In this document: positions 63,421 to 64,000 of the stretch, piece by piece
Layout of the letters: each line of letters starts with the position of its first letter
Numbering within the stretch: the first letter of the stretch is position 1
Source of the DNA: Sepioteuthis lessoniana
Lineage: Eukaryota; Mollusca; Cephalopoda; Myopsida; Loliginidae
Length of the DNA: 64,000 nt
Reading direction: 5' to 3'
Assembly: GCA_963585895.1 (NCBI GenBank)
Contig: OY757939.1
Location: forward strand, 55,073,052-55,137,051
Translations under genes and position numbers: made by a program
Notes under the pieces: generated by a model
What the model saw: only the letters and a program-made list of their open reading frames with translations
What the model was told of the DNA's origin: nothing
Database searches by the model: none

Positions 63421-63721
63421 GGTAAATATGCCATAAATAAAGAAACCTATACCATCACTACATCAACATCTGGTGATATGTCACAATTTGTCACATTATT
63501 TCATAACATGTTATGAAGTATAAGAAAAGTATCTGTTGATCATATGAGACATTGTTCCGATTTAATCAAGCCACATTACAAGACTGACAAAAGATGTCAT
63601 CAAATGTTTTTTCTTTAGAATATTTTTATCACTGCACATGACAAATGCAGTTGATTCTCTTATGCTTTGACCTTTTTTTTCTTTTTTTCTTGTATCTTTA
63701 GGAATAAATCCACACTATTTT
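63421..63721. other. No recognisable feature
   Basis: Contains the palindromic CATAACATGTTATG at 63501. Otherwise unassigned. Confidence 0.5.
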
Positions 63722-64000
63722 TTTATCATCATCATCATGTTGTGCCGCTAGCACAGATATCCCTGACCCTCTCTCGCCACTTCTCCCTATCATTCATTGC
63801 CTCTGGCAGGTATCCAGGGCTACATCCCGTATCCTCATATAGCTGCTGTATGTATGTTCAAGCTGATCGTCCTGCTTTTGTTTGACCATATGCGGGGGTC
63901 CATAGGAGTACATCACTTATGAGCTCGTCCTTGCTTCTCCAGCAGTGTCCTGCATGTCTGGTTCGTTTAACTTGGATAGTTTTCGTGATGGGAAGCAGGT
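63722..64000 (-). mobile_element. RTE-like LINE 3' end, runs off the window
   Basis: (ATG)n tail at 63725, then reverse-strand coding for the terminal region. About 90% identical to 34661-34935. Confidence 0.8.

Overview
This is eukaryotic DNA from a large, AT-rich, repeat-dense animal genome. The evidence is: several tRNA-derived SINE families with target-site duplications (TSDs), relics of at least three non-LTR retrotransposon lineages, DD34D mariner relics flanked by TA, solo LTRs, long (TA)n microsatellites, and one probable first exon ending in a GT splice donor. There is no sign of bacterial gene organisation. The repeat style suggests an invertebrate, perhaps a lophotrochozoan such as a mollusc (cephalopod-like), but the sequence alone does not settle this.

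Only one host gene is visible. A 160-bp coding segment at 32144-32303 (+) starts with ATG, encodes a signal peptide followed by a glycoside-hydrolase-family-2-like N-terminus resembling lysosomal beta-mannosidase, and ends at a GTAAGT donor. Two E-boxes of the CATGTG/CACATG type lie within 165 bp upstream. No second exon was recognised, so intron 1 would run past the right edge (more than 31 kb) if the gene continues to the right.

Everything else is transposable-element sediment. Names used here are local labels. SINE-A is about 290 bp with a tRNA-like head and ends GGTTGGTAAATA. SINE-B is about 240 bp and ends in a hairpin tail. SINE-C is about 250 bp and ends near CGCCAACTTTACTTAC. SINE-D is about 110 bp and ends AAGCTAAGCTTAGTAAAT. 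The 'composite retroposon' is 450-900 bp: a non-tRNA head starting near CCAGTCGGCTGGGGCTGTAG, an internal array of degenerate 45-60-bp subrepeats, and the same hairpin tail as SINE-B. LINE families are an RTE-like element ending in (ATG)n, a CR1/Jockey-like element (8.5-10.4 kb and 23.5-24.4 kb), and a family with a GALG-containing C-terminal region and a (TAA)n tail (10.6-12.1 kb and 21.5-22.7 kb).

Layout: 0-8 kb SINEs, composite copies, mariner M1 and an RTE relic; 8-13 kb a deep nest of insertions; 13-20 kb arrays, a homopyrimidine tract and an old mariner carrying other elements; 20-28.5 kb mariners M3 and M4, LINE ends, a 118-bp array and a solo LTR; 28.5-31.6 kb composites, SINEs and microsatellites; 31.6-32.3 kb promoter and exon 1; 32.3-64 kb presumed intron sequence holding solo LTRs, foldback elements, a 42-bp satellite (52.6-54.0 kb) and an array of hairpin tails (62.8-63.4 kb).

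The elements interact by nesting (SINE into mariner, LTR into LINE, SINE into composite into SINE), and many junctions keep readable TSDs, so relative ages can be ordered. The most notable system-level observation is the shared 3' hairpin tail that links two otherwise unrelated retroposon types. A second is a telomere-like filler at the junction of an internally deleted mariner lineage.
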